Origin: Candidatus Poribacteria bacterium
GTDB taxonomy: Bacteria > Poribacteria > WGA-4E > PCPOR2b
Reading direction: 5' to 3'
Length of the DNA stretch: 33,157 nt
NCBI GenBank assembly: GCA_022822785.1
Contig: JAJEAL010000132.1
Location: 1 to 33,157 of the forward strand
The notes below the pieces were generated by a model. It saw only the letters and a program-made list of their open reading frames with translations. It did no database searches and was not told the DNA's origin. The translations under genes were made by a program, and so were the position numbers. Below are positions 15,153-23,209 of the stretch, piece by piece (the first letter of the stretch is position 1; each line of letters opens with the position of its first letter).

Positions 15153-16670
15153 TTATTTTACGGTGACATACCGTGCTTGCCCCTCATGTTTTACAAGTAG
15201 CAAGACCTTGGGTTCCTCCATCACCTTGTCCACCGCCGATTTGAATTCTGCCACGTTGTGAATGGCTTGGTTCTCGACTTCAAGGATCAGATCCCCTCTG
15301 CGGAGGCCCGCTTTAGCAGCCGCACTACCCGGGGCTACGCTAGCAATTAACACCCCTTCATCGGTAGTGTGCCCAAGCTTTTCAGCCAGATCTGCCGTCA
15401 GATTCTGAACAGAGACTCCTTTCCAAAGCTCTACATGTGCCTCAGAATCGTCGGTAGGCGGGGCAATCTGTGCGGAACGTTGACTAAGCGTCACAGAAAT
15501 ATCTTGCGTTTGACCATCCCGCAGGATAGAAATCGAGACGGTGGTCGCCGGTTTATGCCTAGCGATTGCAGCACGCAGATGATTCACATCCTTAATTGTC
15601 TCACCGTTAATAGTGACGATTACGTCACCTTTTTGTAAGCCGAATTCTTCTGCGGGAGTGTCATTGAGGACACGGTTGACTAGGACACCCATCGGTTTGT
15701 CTAAACCTAGTTTCGCAGCGAGATCGGAATCAATCTCCTGAATCGAAACGCCCAGCCAACCACGCGCGACTTTTCCGTCTTCAATCAGCTCGGTGGCAAC
15801 CTGTCTAACTGTGTTAATCGGAATAGCAAACGTTGACGAGCCCCCGACGCTCATTCCGATGATTTCGCCTTCTACGCTAACAATGGCACCACCACCCACA
15901 CCGGGATTCAGATTCGCGTCTATCGCGAACCAGTTTTCATAATCGACGATGTGCGGGTTGCGTCCAACACCGCTAATCATACCCAAAGAAATTCCGGGCT
16001 CCTGATTCGGGCTATGTCCTAGGACGACTGCCAACTCACCCAAGGTAACGTCGTTCGAGTCGCCAAATTTTGTTGTCGGCAGTGCACTGCTTTCGACTTT
16101 AATCACAGCAATCCCTGTGCCTCTATCAGATGCAACCACTTCAGCCCTAAGCTGTGTACCGTCCTGAAGCGTGATAGCAATCCCCTTACTATCGTCGACC
16201 AATTCCCTAACGGTGGCAATGTGCCCGTGTTCATCAAGTACGATGCCGGACCCGAAATTGATTTTAGGTTGAGTCATATTTGGGCGGATCTCGTCAGGCA
16301 TAGGTATCACATCACGGCGTCGCCCTTGCCTCTCACGATACGGATCAGGGGAAAAGAAATACTCTTCGGGCGCTTCACCTCGATCCGGGTTTTCGCGAAA
16401 CCAACGACGAAATTCCTCCGGACCGAACGGAAATACGTCGCGACGTTCAAAGTGCTCAAAGCGCGGTGTCCAATCCCTGTCTTCATCTGACCGCTCAATT
16501 TTAATTCCAACAACTGCTTCTCCAACTTCCTGTGCGAGCACGGCAAAGCTTTGACTGAGTGTTTGCAGTGTTTGTCGTTCATCCGCCGCCGATGCAGCAT
16601 GTTGGAGTATACCAAAGGCGAGTACGCAGATGAAGAGGATGCTACGTGTGTGGGTTACATTCACTTTCAT
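15153..16670 (-). CDS. HtrA/DegP-like pseudoprotease with two PDZ domains (catalytic triad lost)
   Basis: The 505-residue protein has a signal peptide (to about AASA, residue 28). A long charged LA-like loop (60-135) follows, then a trypsin-fold domain with NFGSGIVLDEHGHIAT, FGDSNDVTLGELAVVLG and DANLNPGVGGGAIV, and two PDZ domains (about 303-395 and 415-505). All three catalytic positions are replaced. The TNNHVV box reads TVRELV (His to E156), the RTDLAL box reads GTGIAV (Asp to G186), and NPGNSGG reads NPGVGGG (Ser to G259). It should be periplasmic and not a serine protease. A chaperone, scaffold or sensor role through the PDZ domains is inference. The reading frame is intact and a strong GGGAGG precedes the ATG at 16670, so it is not a decaying pseudogene. 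Confidence 0.88.
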   Translation of the reverse strand: MKVNVTHTRSILFICVLAFGILQHAASAADERQTLQTLSQSFAVLAQEVGEAVVGIKIERSDEDRDWTPRFEHFERRDVFPFGPEEFRRWFRENPDRGEAPEEYFFSPDPYRERQGRRRDVIPMPDEIRPNMTQPKINFGSGIVLDEHGHIATVRELVDDSKGIAITLQDGTQLRAEVVASDRGTGIAVIKVESSALPTTKFGDSNDVTLGELAVVLGHSPNQEPGISLGMISGVGRNPHIVDYENWFAIDANLNPGVGGGAIVSVEGEIIGMSVGGSSTFAIPINTVRQVATELIEDGKVARGWLGVSIQEIDSDLAAKLGLDKPMGVLVNRVLNDTPAEEFGLQKGDVIVTINGETIKDVNHLRAAIARHKPATTVSISILRDGQTQDISVTLSQRSAQIAPPTDDSEAHVELWKGVSVQNLTADLAEKLGHTTDEGVLIASVAPGSAAAKAGLRRGDLILEVENQAIHNVAEFKSAVDKVMEEPKVLLLVKHEGQARYVTVK

Positions 16671-16746
16671 TTTGGACCTCCCTTACAATTTGAAGGGTAA
16701 CACACTGTCTAAACCGATAAGTTTCATCAATTTCGTCCAGATCCTA

Positions 16747-16776
16747 TTGGAAACTAGAGGGATAATGCGGTATACT
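16747..16776 (+). promoter_or_regulatory. Candidate promoter in the divergent region, overlapping an opposing -10
   Basis: TTGGAA (16747-16752) and TATACT (16771-16776) are 18 bp apart on plus. On minus, TTGATG (16796-16791) and TATACC (16774-16769) are 16 bp apart and share the same -10 bases. The secreted-protein and HtrA-like genes may therefore be read from overlapping, mutually exclusive promoters. Confidence 0.4.
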
Positions 16777-16862
16777 GTATATGTAGGATCCATCAACAGA
16801 TTGCTAAGACATCTGTACGATACTTACCCGTTTGGCTGGTACAATTAAGAGGAGGATTCACC

Positions 16863-17669
16863 ATGTGTCGCAACCTAAATTCTCAAACACGATGGATTCC
16901 CGCTGTAATCTGTATTTTAGCGGGCATCCTCGTCCTACCTACTTTGATTCAAGCGGGGGAAATCCTGTTTGAAGATAATTTCGATAAGTCAAAAGACAAG
17001 TTGAACGGTACAGGCAAATGGCACACAGCTTCTGGGTCGTGGGTCATTAAAGATGGTAGATTGGTACAGAACCAACGAAATGGCAAAAATCTTATCTTGG
17101 TGTCTGATGAGTATTGGAATGAAGAATGGAACGATTACTGGTTCTATTCAACAGTCAAGCTTGCAGCCGGCGACAGTCCGCTCATCATTTGGCGGTTTCA
17201 TAGCGACGAGGGCGCGGGATTTGCTGGTAAGGACGCTTTACCGCCTCGGATGCAAGAAAGTTTACGCCGTCATGTCATTTATTGGGAACTGAATAAGGAA
17301 GGAAAAAGATCCGTTGTGGTGCGGCATATACGGCATATTGTGAAAGAGTTTGAAAAAACCGAGACGAAGACGACACTTAATAGAGGGGTAGACTACTGGA
17401 TCAAAATCGAAAATCACCCGAAAGGTTACCGTTTTTTCCTCACGGATAACGGTGCAGCGGCGGCTCTGGGCAATTACGGTCCCGCTCTCGTTGACGTTAA
17501 AGATATCAATATCAACGGGGAGGGTCGGATCGGTTTCGGGACGCTAGAGTCGATAATCGAGGTAGATAACGTGTATGTCACTGAACCTAAAAAAAATCCT
17601 TTCGCTGTGGAAGCGCAGGGCAAGTTGACAACTATTTGGGGTCTGCTGAAATCAGGTTCAGTTCAATAG
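16863..17669 (+). CDS. Secreted concanavalin/jelly-roll-like protein (DUF1080-type lectin fold suspected)
   Basis: This 268-residue protein has a signal peptide ending near LIQA (residue 31). The mature part opens with LFEDNFDKS and GKWHTASGSWVIKDGRLVQ, a pattern common to secreted LamG/DUF1080-like beta-sandwich proteins that start with a D-x-F strand. No catalytic residues can be assigned. AGAGGAGG precedes the ATG with good spacing. The gene is 22 bp upstream of an epimerase/dehydratase and is probably cotranscribed with it. Carbohydrate binding or cleavage is a reasonable guess from the fold and context, but the sequence does not prove it. Confidence 0.65.
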   Translation: MCRNLNSQTRWIPAVICILAGILVLPTLIQAGEILFEDNFDKSKDKLNGTGKWHTASGSWVIKDGRLVQNQRNGKNLILVSDEYWNEEWNDYWFYSTVKLAAGDSPLIIWRFHSDEGAGFAGKDALPPRMQESLRRHVIYWELNKEGKRSVVVRHIRHIVKEFEKTETKTTLNRGVDYWIKIENHPKGYRFFLTDNGAAAALGNYGPALVDVKDININGEGRIGFGTLESIIEVDNVYVTEPKKNPFAVEAQGKLTTIWGLLKSGSVQ

Positions 17670-17691
17670 GATTGTGAAAGGACTATAGTGA

Positions 17692-18453
17692 ATGAAGGTT
17701 GTGGTATTCGGCGCAGCCGGCTGGTTAGGTCGTGCTGCGCTTGTCAATTTAGAAGGTAAGCATCAGGTTCGTGCTTTTGATCGGGGCCCGGAGGCATGGC
17801 AGCAGTGGGAGGATATCCATGGGGAATGGCGGGGTGGAGAGATTATCCACGGGAATATTGCCGACTTCACCGATGTGCATAACGCCGCAGAGGGGATGGA
17901 CGCGATTATTCATCTCGCTGTCTATTTCGGTGGATATGGCGTAGACGATCCGCTGCCGTTTCTAATCAATTTGAAAGGCTTGTGGAATGTGCTGGAATCC
18001 GCACGGCAGCGCGGTATTGAGCGGGTCGTGCACGTTGGTTCATGTCAAACGGTGCATCCCGATGGAACCTTTTTCACCGCGGATGTCAGAAGACCCGATG
18101 GCAGTCAGTACGCGGTTTGTAAGCGTTTGCAGGAGGAGATGTGCCGGCAGTTTTACGATGCGTACGGATCCCGCATTATTGTTCTGCGTCCGGATTATAT
18201 TGTGGATAGTCGATTGGGACTCAACAGACGGCGAGAGACACTCGGTTCCGAGGAGGCACCGGTGCGGAATGGATGTGTGTGCCGGCACGATCTAGCGGAA
18301 GCATGTCGCTTGGGAATAGAGTCCACAACAATTGACTTCGATATCTTTCACATTGTAGGTACTCCTGAAGCGGATGAGACTTGCAATGTTGAGCGGTCTC
18401 GCAGTGTGCTAGGGTTGGAATACAGGGGAGATCTAGAGCAGTATCGGCGATGA
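17692..18453 (+). CDS. NAD-dependent epimerase/dehydratase (extended SDR)
   Basis: The 253-residue protein has a Rossmann GAAGWLG nucleotide-binding loop (7-13), D30 after the second strand suggesting NAD rather than NADP, and a DAIIHLA segment (70-76). The catalytic YxxxK pair is Y140 and K144 in SQYAVCK, with LRPDYIV further on. It matches short extended SDR enzymes that act on sugars or sugar nucleotides; the substrate is not evident. AAAGGA precedes the ATG. The 22-bp gap to the upstream secreted protein suggests an operon. It is shorter than typical UDP-glucose epimerases (about 330 residues), mostly in the C-terminal substrate domain. Confidence 0.87.
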   Translation: MKVVVFGAAGWLGRAALVNLEGKHQVRAFDRGPEAWQQWEDIHGEWRGGEIIHGNIADFTDVHNAAEGMDAIIHLAVYFGGYGVDDPLPFLINLKGLWNVLESARQRGIERVVHVGSCQTVHPDGTFFTADVRRPDGSQYAVCKRLQEEMCRQFYDAYGSRIIVLRPDYIVDSRLGLNRRRETLGSEEAPVRNGCVCRHDLAEACRLGIESTTIDFDIFHIVGTPEADETCNVERSRSVLGLEYRGDLEQYRR

Positions 18454-18583
18454 GGACCGGTTTCTTTTCGATTGATTTCTTTTTTGGATCAGTATAGTAT
18501 CTCTGCACCATAAAACCGACTGGCGTTATCTCATAAGTTGAAATGAACTAACAATTCAAAGCAAAGTGAGTCGAGGAATCCCG

Positions 18584-18841
18584 ATGAGCACACACAAAAC
18601 AGGTTCGTTTGAAATTTTGGCGGACCGTATAACAATAGACCCTGAAATCTGTCATGGCAAGCCGTGCATACGCGGCTTGCGCTATCCTGTTGAATTGATA
18701 CTAGAGTTGTTGAGTGCTGAAATGACTATCGACGAAATTTTGGCAGATTATGCCGACTTAGAACGTAACGATATCCGAGCGGTTTTGGCGTTTGCAGCGC
18801 GACTGACTCAGGTTCAACGGATGCAGGCTACTATGGTATGA
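18584..18841 (+). CDS. DUF433 antitoxin-like protein
   Basis: The 85-residue protein has the DUF433 core RITIDPEICHGKPCIRG, then an LRYPVELILELL helix and an MTIDEILADYADLERNDIRAVL helix. This is a winged helix-turn-helix-like fold typical of antitoxins paired with DUF5615 (PIN-like) toxins. GAGGA lies seven bases before the ATG at 18584, so the in-frame GTG at 18566 is rejected. Its stop overlaps the ATG of a toxin stub by four bases (ATGA), the coupling expected in such pairs. With no toxin left it may be a leftover or an orphan regulator. Confidence 0.88.
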   Translation: MSTHKTGSFEILADRITIDPEICHGKPCIRGLRYPVELILELLSAEMTIDEILADYADLERNDIRAVLAFAARLTQVQRMQATMV

Positions 18842-18888
18842 AGTTTTTAGTAGATGCCCACCTACCGCAAAGGACATGCAAATTATGA
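18838..18888 (+). pseudogene. Truncated DUF5615 toxin remnant
   Basis: The frame starting in the ATGA overlap encodes only MKFLVDAHLPQRTCKL and then stops. The first ten residues match the start of DUF5615 PIN-like toxins (MKFLVDAxLP, with the first acidic active-site residue). Full toxins have about 110-120 residues, so at least 100 are gone. The stub's 3' end overlaps the start of the next gene and supplies its Shine-Dalgarno AAAGGA, pointing to a deletion that joined the two. Confidence 0.65.
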
Positions 18889-20078
18889 CCAAACGCCCCA
18901 AAATTGCGGCAATCGTCACAGAGTATCGTAAATATTCCCACGGTCAGCACATCGTTGATCGCTTTTTGGAAGGATACGGCTGGAACAGCCGACACCACCA
19001 CCCACCGATGGATCTGGTCTCACTCTACGTTGATCAGCGACCCGAAGGTGACCTGAGTTGTGACCGTGCGGAACGTTTTCCTCAGATGAAAATCTATCCT
19101 ACTGTCGCCGATACCCTCACCCTAGGGGGAAGCGATCTTGCCGTTGATGGGGTCCTATTGATCGGCGAGCACGGCAGCTATCCCACCAACGAGAAGGGAC
19201 AGCATCTTTACCCACGCTACGAGTTATACAAGCAGATCGTCTCCGTCTACAAAACGACCGGGAAAACTGCCCCTGTTTTTAACGATAAACATCTCTCATG
19301 GAACTGGGAGTGGGCAAAGGAGATGTACGACATCTCTCAAGAGATGGACTTTGCGTTCATGTCGGGATCGTCCCTACCGGTAACGTGGCGCACCCCGTCC
19401 ATCGACATGCCGTTGGGCACCGGTGTCGAAGAGGCACTATGTATCGCGATCGGCGGCGTTGACAGCTACGACTTCCACGCCTTAGAAACCATTCAGTGTA
19501 TGGTCGAGCGCCGGGCAGGCGGCGAGCGGGGAGTCAAATGGCTGCAAGCCTACCGCGGCGACAAATTCTGGGAGGCGCATCACGAGGAGTTGTGGTCGCG
19601 AGAACTGTTTGAAGCCGCACTCTCCCGCAGTCACACCCTGACCCCTTCCCGACAGGGTTTCAACAATATCTTTCCAACCTTAGACGAAATGAAGGAGTTG
19701 GTTGAAGATCCAATCGCCTACCGGTACGAGCATGTGGATGGGCTCAAAGCGACGATGATCCTTATGAATGGATTGGTGCAGGATTTCAACTTTGCCGCTC
19801 ATCTCGGAGATCAGGATGCGCCGCTGTCCACGCAGATGTACCTGCCGATGCCACCCGCCCGCACGACGCTTGCCAACTTTTTCTCGCCGTTGGTTAACAA
19901 TGTTGAGAAGATGTTCTTGAGTGGAACAGCGACCTATCCCGTCGAACGCACGCTGCTTACTACGGGGTTAGTTGCTGCTGGGGTGGATAGTCTCTTTCAG
20001 GATCAGACACGGCAGGAGACGCCACACCTCAACATTTCTTATCAACCGACGAAAGAATCGACTTTCTGGAGAACCTGA
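18885..20078 (+). CDS. Protein of unknown family, tandem paralogue 1
   Basis: I do not recognise this 397-residue protein. It begins with a Rossmann-like strand (PKIAAIVTEYRKYSHGQH). It contains SLYVDQRPEGD (46-56), IGEHGSYPTNEKGQHLYPRY (93-112), NDKHLS (133-138), GSSLPVTWR (161-169) and a later QCMVERR plus GGERGVK stretch. Several H, D and E residues in these boxes could form a metal or active site, but no known catalytic pattern fits. AAAGGA is ten bases before the ATG at 18885, and that start matches the N-terminus of its neighbour, so the ATG at 18876 is less likely. It is followed after 21 bp by a paralogue, then by a phytanoyl-CoA dioxygenase, suggesting one metabolic operon. No signal peptide. 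Confidence 0.75.
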   Translation: MTKRPKIAAIVTEYRKYSHGQHIVDRFLEGYGWNSRHHHPPMDLVSLYVDQRPEGDLSCDRAERFPQMKIYPTVADTLTLGGSDLAVDGVLLIGEHGSYPTNEKGQHLYPRYELYKQIVSVYKTTGKTAPVFNDKHLSWNWEWAKEMYDISQEMDFAFMSGSSLPVTWRTPSIDMPLGTGVEEALCIAIGGVDSYDFHALETIQCMVERRAGGERGVKWLQAYRGDKFWEAHHEELWSRELFEAALSRSHTLTPSRQGFNNIFPTLDEMKELVEDPIAYRYEHVDGLKATMILMNGLVQDFNFAAHLGDQDAPLSTQMYLPMPPARTTLANFFSPLVNNVEKMFLSGTATYPVERTLLTTGLVAAGVDSLFQDQTRQETPHLNISYQPTKESTFWRT

Positions 20079-20099
20079 TTCCAAAGGAGAAAAACGTAA

Positions 20100-21281
20100 A
20101 TGACGCGCAAACGCATCGCTGTGATTGCTACTATCTACCGCTACCTGTCACATGCCCAACACTTTGCTGATCGCTTCATGGTAGGCTATCCCTATGAAGG
20201 TCGCTGGCATCGTCCCGATACCCAAGTGGTTTCCCTCTACGTTGACCAGAGGCCCGAAGGGGACCAATCCACTGACCGCGCGCGTGAGTTCGGTTTTTCC
20301 GTTTACCCGACGATTGCTGAAGCGCTGCGCTGTGGGGGAGACAAACTTGCTGTCGATGCGGTGTTGCTCATAGGTGAACATGGTGAATATCCAAGGAATG
20401 AGAAGGGTCAGGTTCTCTATCCACGTTACGAGTTTTTCAAGGAGTGTATCAAAGTTTTTGAAGAGGACGGACGTACTGTGCCAATCTACAATGACAAACA
20501 TCTCTCCTACAATTTCGAGAAGGCGCAGGAGATGGTGGAGGACGGGCATCGTTTGGGATTTCCAATCCTTGCTGGGTCCTCTCTGCCGGTAACTTGGCGC
20601 CTGCCAGATATTGAGTTACCACTTGATTGCGAGATTGAGAGTGCCTTGATGATAGGGGTCGGCGGTTCTGACCCGATGGATTATCACGCCCTCGAGGCCA
20701 TGCAGTGCATGGTCGAACGCCGCAAAGGTGGTGAGACCGGGGTCAAGGCGGTCCAACTAATCGAAGGGGACGCGGTCTGGGAGGCTGGCGAGGTAGGCCG
20801 TTGGTCAAACGAACTTTTGGAATCGGCACTTTCTCGATGCGACAGCCCGTGTGGACTGACGGAGGAAGATGGACGGACTCAGGACCTACTCGGGACCGGC
20901 GAACTCCAGAAACTGGTCGAAAAGCCGGCAGCCTATTTTATCGAGCGCAACGATGGACTCCAAACCACGCTACTGATGCTCAACGGTGCGATCAGAGACT
21001 ACTGCTTTGCCGCACGTCTCAAGGGTGTACCTGATCCGGTTTCTACGCAGTTTTTCCTGCCGCCAACCCCTAACGTAACCTATTCCGCTTGCCTCGTTGC
21101 CAAGATTGTGGAGATGATCATGACCGGGGCTGCCCCTTTCCCCGCAGAACGCACCCTAATTGTCAGTGGGATGCTGGAGAGTTGCCTGACTTCGCGGATA
21201 CAAGACCATCAACGGTTAGAAACCCCACATCTGCGGGTGGAGTATCGGGCGCCCGCAGAGTCCCATCATGGACGCGCTTGA
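20100..21281 (+). CDS. Protein of unknown family, tandem paralogue 2
   Basis: The 393-residue protein is colinear with the preceding one and shares all its boxes: SLYVDQRPEGD (45-55), IGEHGEYPRNEKGQVLYPRY (91-110), NDKHLS (131-136), GSSLPVTWR (159-167), QCMVERRKGGETGVK, and a C-terminal FPAERTLIVSGML segment. The N-terminus IAVIATIYRYLSHAQH suggests a nucleotide-binding or Rossmann-like strand, but no GxGxxG loop is present. AAAGGAG precedes the ATG with nine bases between. Both copies are intact, so they may form a heteromer or have split substrates. A role in sugar or small-molecule metabolism is inferred only from neighbours. Confidence 0.75.
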   Translation: MTRKRIAVIATIYRYLSHAQHFADRFMVGYPYEGRWHRPDTQVVSLYVDQRPEGDQSTDRAREFGFSVYPTIAEALRCGGDKLAVDAVLLIGEHGEYPRNEKGQVLYPRYEFFKECIKVFEEDGRTVPIYNDKHLSYNFEKAQEMVEDGHRLGFPILAGSSLPVTWRLPDIELPLDCEIESALMIGVGGSDPMDYHALEAMQCMVERRKGGETGVKAVQLIEGDAVWEAGEVGRWSNELLESALSRCDSPCGLTEEDGRTQDLLGTGELQKLVEKPAAYFIERNDGLQTTLLMLNGAIRDYCFAARLKGVPDPVSTQFFLPPTPNVTYSACLVAKIVEMIMTGAAPFPAERTLIVSGMLESCLTSRIQDHQRLETPHLRVEYRAPAESHHGRA

Positions 21282-21331
21282 ATTTGCGCTTTTCCATTGA
21301 TTAGAGTCAAAGCTAAGCAAAGGAGGGTGGT

Positions 21332-22117
21332 ATGACACCGGAAGTAGCACTGCAAAAACGGGAACAGGTGATACGCGATGGCTACTGCGTGGTAGACGAC
21401 ATCTTGACTGAGGATTTCCTAGAGGAGCTGCGAGAAGAGTCGGAACGCTTGATCGCAGGGCATGAGCCACCGCCTGATGTCAGGTATCAGGGGCAGCATG
21501 TCGGTGTGCGAGGTGTAGACAATCTGATCATCCAGAAACTGTTGGATTGGGAACCATCGCGTTGTGCCCTTGAACAGATGGGCTTTGGAGACTTTGAGAG
21601 CACAGGGAGCATTATTATCCTTACGAAAGACCCCGAAGAGCCCGCGCTGTATTGGCACCAAGATTGGATGCTATGGAACGATCCAATGAGCTGTTCGCCC
21701 TGGCCCCAGACCATGTTTGTGTCCTACTACCTGACCGATACAACGGTTGAAAACGGCTGTCTCAAGGTTATCCCCGGCACCCATCTCAATCGGATTCCAC
21801 TGCACGACCAACTGGTGCCTGCCCACGAACAGGGTGCTCGGTTTATTGAGGAGGACCACCCGATTATGTTCAGCGATCATCCGGATCAGGTAGATGTCTT
21901 CGTCTCGGCAGGTGCGCTTGTCTTGGCAGATGCCCGCGTTCTGCATTCAGCGCACAGGAATCTGACGGACCAACGACGAACCCTAATTTTGGCGTGGCAT
22001 AGACGACCCATGACAATTCCCGACAATTGGGAGGGAGATATCCCTGAGATTATTGCCAACCGCGATCCGAATCAGGACTACCCCGGCTCTCGCATCCCTA
22101 GGGAGCTTCTCAAATAG
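21332..22117 (+). CDS. Phytanoyl-CoA dioxygenase (PhyH) family Fe(II)/2-oxoglutarate oxygenase
   Basis: The 261-residue protein has the iron-binding HxD pair H109/D111 in YWHQDWMLW and the distal histidine H205 in RVLHSAHRN. R215/R216 after it are candidates for 2-oxoglutarate binding. The ENGCLKVIPGTH stretch (140-151) is typical of PhyH proteins. Such enzymes hydroxylate varied substrates; most bacterial members are not known to act on phytanoyl-CoA. AAAGGAGGG gives a strong ribosome site. It follows the two unknown paralogues by 50 bp on the same strand. The fold and iron site are secure, the substrate unknown. Confidence 0.9.
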   Translation: MTPEVALQKREQVIRDGYCVVDDILTEDFLEELREESERLIAGHEPPPDVRYQGQHVGVRGVDNLIIQKLLDWEPSRCALEQMGFGDFESTGSIIILTKDPEEPALYWHQDWMLWNDPMSCSPWPQTMFVSYYLTDTTVENGCLKVIPGTHLNRIPLHDQLVPAHEQGARFIEEDHPIMFSDHPDQVDVFVSAGALVLADARVLHSAHRNLTDQRRTLILAWHRRPMTIPDNWEGDIPEIIANRDPNQDYPGSRIPRELLK

Positions 22118-22168
22118 TACCTACACATTTAATACACGATCTGCAGCACGGATTATAAGCACCGACCT

Positions 22169-22206
22169 CGGTTCGTCGGGGGATCCCCACATCCTCCGAT
22201 GAACCG
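22169..22206. terminator. Stable hairpin between convergent genes
   Basis: A 14-bp stem (22169-22182 with 22193-22206, two G-U pairs, 10-nt loop) lies between the PhyH gene and the convergent amidohydrolase gene. No T-run follows on either strand, so it may act as a Rho-assisted or bidirectional stop. Confidence 0.4.
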
Positions 22207-22263
22207 GTTCCACTACACCCAGAGTTCAAATCCCTATCCTAATCTTGTGCGTTTTTCACCCTG

Positions 22264-23145
22264 TCAATTACGGTTCTTGAACCAAATCTTTAGCGCAGTG
22301 CTCCCCATGATTTTGTCTTTCTCTTTTTTGCTCAGAGAAGGTAGATGAAAATCAATTAGATCTACCAGCTTCTGGTAGCCCGGCTCCTCAAGAATCCACG
22401 GAGAATCTGTACACCACATCATGCGCTCAGGTCCGTAGGCTTGGTAGACCTGCTCGACCATCGGTTTGATGTCTGCGTAAGGCCACGGCTGCTTCGAGAA
22501 AGCATATTCCCCCGAAACCTTAATATACACGTTGGGAAACCGTGCCATGTCAATAACCCGTGGATAGGTGGCAGGTGGCAACGGTTCATCGTCAAAACGG
22601 GGGCGTCCCCAGCGGTCTACAATGCTGGGGGTACTTGGCATTATACCGAGATGATCCAGAGAGATGTTCACGTTAGGAAAGGCACCCGCTAGCATCTCAA
22701 CGCCACCGATATTGGTGCTACCTGTGTAGATGTTGATGTTAATCCCTAACTCGTCGGCGCACTGAAATAGCGGAAAAACCTTCAGATCTTCAGGGCGTGT
22801 CGCGTTTGAATCACCTAAATCACCGATGCGAATGCCCTCAATACCGGTAGCGTCAACTAACTCCTTAAGCCGCGCGGACGGATTCGGATCGTTTCCATCT
22901 ACTAACCCGGTAGCGGTGAAACGGTCGGGCCACTTCTGGACACAATGCGTTACATACCGGTGCTCGTCAATCCGAGTACCACCCATATCGATCAACACTG
23001 TCTTATCTATCCCTGCTGCGTCCATCTCTCGTAGGAGTTGCTCAGCGGGTGCCTCTTTGTCCGGGGGCGCTAAACCGCTAACTTCGCGCGGGTATTCATC
23101 GCTCAACTTGGCAAATACGTGCACATGCACATCGACCTTATCCAT
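22264..23145 (-). CDS. Amidohydrolase 2 family TIM-barrel hydrolase/decarboxylase
   Basis: The 293-residue protein begins DVHVHVF, giving the HxH metal pair (H7, H9). LDHLGI carries H165 at the strand-5 position, and WCTDSPW carries the strand-8 aspartate D247. The family includes dicarboxylate lactonases, decarboxylases and metal hydrolases; substrate cannot be read from sequence. There is no signal peptide. The Shine-Dalgarno sequence is weak (GAAGG somewhat distant). It converges on the PhyH gene and is followed on its upstream side by an unknown helical protein gene. A role in lactone or carboxylate catabolism together with the RraA-like aldolase further along is possible but not shown. 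Confidence 0.85.
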   Translation of the reverse strand: MDKVDVHVHVFAKLSDEYPREVSGLAPPDKEAPAEQLLREMDAAGIDKTVLIDMGGTRIDEHRYVTHCVQKWPDRFTATGLVDGNDPNPSARLKELVDATGIEGIRIGDLGDSNATRPEDLKVFPLFQCADELGININIYTGSTNIGGVEMLAGAFPNVNISLDHLGIMPSTPSIVDRWGRPRFDDEPLPPATYPRVIDMARFPNVYIKVSGEYAFSKQPWPYADIKPMVEQVYQAYGPERMMWCTDSPWILEEPGYQKLVDLIDFHLPSLSKKEKDKIMGSTALKIWFKNRN

Positions 23146-23209
23146 ATTTTTTAGACCTTCTGACTTGCGTCCTTTCTCTGTTATCTCCCAGCCGTCCTGT
23201 CTTTACGGT

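Noticed and set aside
15153-16670. HtrA-like gene considered as a decaying pseudogene
   Set aside because: The frame is intact over 505 codons, with signal peptide, strong ribosome site and well-kept PDZ domains, so loss of the triad looks selected or tolerated rather than decay.
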